From the NCBI GenBank assembly GCA_002423705.1, contig DINW01000076.1, positions 3,593 through 11,858 of the forward strand: a stretch of DNA of 8,266 nt, written 5' to 3'. A model generated the notes under the pieces. The model worked only from the letters and a program-made list of their open reading frames with translations. It was not told the origin of the DNA and did not search any database. Of this stretch, positions 6,906-8,266 are shown one piece after another (the first letter of the stretch is position 1; every line of letters begins with the position of its first letter). The DNA is from Clostridium sp. UBA5530 (GTDB taxonomy: Bacteria > Bacillota > Clostridia > Clostridiales > Clostridiaceae). The translations under genes were made by a program, and so were the position numbers.

Positions 6906-8036
6906 ATGATTATTAAGCGATACATAGTCTCTAATATGAATGAGGCCATGACAAAAATAAGATATGAACTTGGGTCTGATGCTGTTATAATAAGTCAAAG
7001 AAGAATAAAGAAGCCTGGAATAAGAGGTTTTTTCTCATCAAAGGTACTAGAAGTAACAGCAGCTGTGGACAAAGAAAAGAAAAATTATGATAAAGAGGAT
7101 TCTGTAGAAAAAAGTTTAGAGGCTATTAGAAAGATAGCCCTAAGCGATGAATTTAATGGCAAAGTAAATAAAAAAGAAGAAGAAAAATATAAGAAAAATA
7201 AAGAGAACCTAAAGGAAAGTTCCTTAGAGGAGGAAATGAGGGAGATGAAAACTCTTCTTCAGTCCATGGCTAAAAACAATATGCCTAAGGAAAATGATGA
7301 ACATATATCATTTCTAAGAGAATTAGATTTCTATGAGGAAGATATAGCTTTAATAAAATCTTTGTTACAAGAAAAAGAAGAAACTAGAGAAAATATAAGA
7401 AATGTTATATTAGAACTTGTTGATATAAAGCCTATGGAGGATCAAGGAGTAATAGTTTTGGTGGGACCTACAGGGGTGGGAAAAACAACTACTATAGCTA
7501 AATTAGCAGGAAAGTTAGCTCTTATAGATAAAAAAAAGGTAGGACTTATAACTATTGATACATATAGAATAGGGGCTGTAGAACAGCTAAAGACCTATAG
7601 TGAGATTATGAATGTAGAGTTCAAGGTAGTTATAACATTGAAGGATATGGAAGAAGCTATAAAGTCTTTAAGTCATTGTGATGTTATCTTAGTAGATACT
7701 ACAGGTAGAAGCAGTAAAAATACTATGCAAATTTCAGAACTTAGAGCTTTTATTGAAAAAACAAAACCTTCCAGCATAAATTTAGTGATCAGCTCTACTG
7801 TAAAAAATAAAGATGTGAACAATATAGTAGAAGGATATAGGTCCTTAGAGTATGAAGGAGTTATCATCACCAAACTCGATGAAACTACAACCTATGGGAC
7901 TTTATTAAATATATTAAATAGAAGCAAAACCCCATTAAGAGCTATTACTACAGGACAAAGTGTTCCAGATGATATAAAAACTCCAGACAGAGAAGAGATA
8001 TTAGATCTTATATTAGGAGAGAGTAATATATGTTAG
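6906..8036 (+). CDS. flhF: Flagellar placement GTPase FlhF (SRP family)
   Basis: Third SRP-family GTPase, beside Ffh and FtsY, which helps place the flagellar base at the membrane. It has 376 aa. The N-terminal basic domain starts MIIKRYIVSNMNEAMTKIRY with ELGSDAVIIS, typical of FlhF, so the ATG at 6906 is right. A very charged Lys/Glu-rich region (about 56-135) links to the N domain (about 136-175). The G domain follows: P-loop GPTGVGKTTT (187-196), DTYRIGAVEQL (218-228), DTTGRSSKN (264-272), TKLDE (322-326) and the closing TTGQSVPDDI (348-357). In the third motif Thr replaces the commoner Ala of DTAGRS. It follows flhA by 1 nt and overlaps flhG by 7 nt, matching the known FlhF-FlhG partnership. 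Its ribosome binding site is unusually distant. Confidence 0.97.
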   Translation: MIIKRYIVSNMNEAMTKIRYELGSDAVIISQRRIKKPGIRGFFSSKVLEVTAAVDKEKKNYDKEDSVEKSLEAIRKIALSDEFNGKVNKKEEEKYKKNKENLKESSLEEEMREMKTLLQSMAKNNMPKENDEHISFLRELDFYEEDIALIKSLLQEKEETRENIRNVILELVDIKPMEDQGVIVLVGPTGVGKTTTIAKLAGKLALIDKKKVGLITIDTYRIGAVEQLKTYSEIMNVEFKVVITLKDMEEAIKSLSHCDVILVDTTGRSSKNTMQISELRAFIEKTKPSSINLVISSTVKNKDVNNIVEGYRSLEYEGVIITKLDETTTYGTLLNILNRSKTPLRAITTGQSVPDDIKTPDREEILDLILGESNIC

Positions 8037-8266
8037 ATCAAGCTGAAAGATTGAGACAAATGGCAAAGGGAGATAAAGGACCAAAGATAATAACTATAAC
8101 TTCCGGAAAGGGAGGAGTAGGGAAAAGCAATCTTGTAGTAAATCTGGCATTGGCTCTTCAAAAAAGAGGTAATAAAGTAATGGTTTTCGATGCTGATATA
8201 GGCATGGCCAATGATGATATACTTATGGGGTTTTCATCTAAAAATACAATTTTTGATATAATATAT
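8030..8266 (+). CDS. flhG: Flagellar number regulator FlhG, MinD-like ATPase (5' part only)
   Basis: The first 79 codons of a MinD/ParA-family ATPase (also called YlxH or FleN) that controls flagellar number and pattern with FlhF. The N-terminus MLDQAERLRQM contains the DQAxxLR element known to bind FlhF and stimulate its GTPase activity. It is followed by the deviant Walker A motif SGKGGVGKSN (25-34), with the signature Lys27 and P-loop Lys32. The Walker A' region is FDADIGMANDDILMG (53-67), where many FlhG proteins have DADIGLAN-L-D. AGGAGA at 8015-8020, inside flhF, is 9 nt before the ATG. The start overlaps the flhF stop by 7 nt. The rest of the gene, including the membrane-targeting helix expected at the C-terminus, lies beyond the window. 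Confidence 0.95.
   Translation, partial: MLDQAERLRQMAKGDKGPKIITITSGKGGVGKSNLVVNLALALQKRGNKVMVFDADIGMANDDILMGFSSKNTIFDIIY

Noticed and set aside
7530..7538. Second A8 run with A AAA AAG in frame, inside flhF.
   Set aside because: A -1 shift here would only truncate the GTPase domain, with no sensible product. I keep it as evidence that this heptamer arises by chance in Lys-rich genes of this genome.

Overview
The window is one unbroken stretch of a chromosomal flagellar (fla/che-type) operon from a low-GC, Gram-positive anaerobe. Clostridium or a close relative is the best fit. The reasons are the strongly AT-rich coding DNA with heavy use of AGA, ATA and TTA codons, strong AGGAGG/AGGTG-type ribosome binding sites before nearly every gene, the gene order motA-motB-fliL-fliO-fliP-fliQ-fliR/flhB-flhA-flhF-flhG, and above all a FliR-FlhB fusion, an arrangement familiar from clostridial genomes. 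The species cannot be named from the sequence alone.

Layout, all on the + strand. Positions 1-388: the 3' half of a motA/pomA-type stator gene, cut by the window edge. 381-1109: motB. 1112-1570: fliL. 1583-1939: fliO. 1920-2687: fliP. 2701-2970: fliQ. 2982-4820: a fused fliR-flhB starting at TTG. 4835-6904: flhA starting at GTG. 6906-8036: flhF. 8030-8266: the first 79 codons of flhG, cut by the window edge. Neighbouring genes either overlap (8, 20 and 7 nt) or are separated by 1-14 nt. There is therefore no intergenic room for a promoter, terminator or RNA gene, and I see no mobile element, CRISPR array, tRNA or long repeat.

The genes form a functional series. MotA/MotB are the ion-driven stator that generates torque, and FliL is its membrane-bound accessory. 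FliO helps assemble FliP. FliP, FliQ and FliR form the core export gate of the flagellar type III secretion system. FlhB, here joined to FliR, carries the self-cleaving specificity switch (NPTH motif). FlhA is the nonameric export component whose cytosolic ring receives substrates. FlhF (SRP-type GTPase) and FlhG (MinD-type ATPase that stimulates FlhF) set where and how many flagella are built.

I found no evidence of an undescribed system. The points most worth a second look are the FliR-FlhB fusion, a dnaX-type slippery heptamer (A AAA AAG, in the correct frame) just after the fusion junction where a -1 shift would release FliR alone, the sodium-type look of the MotA fragment, and the start-site arrangements of fliR-flhB, flhA and flhF.
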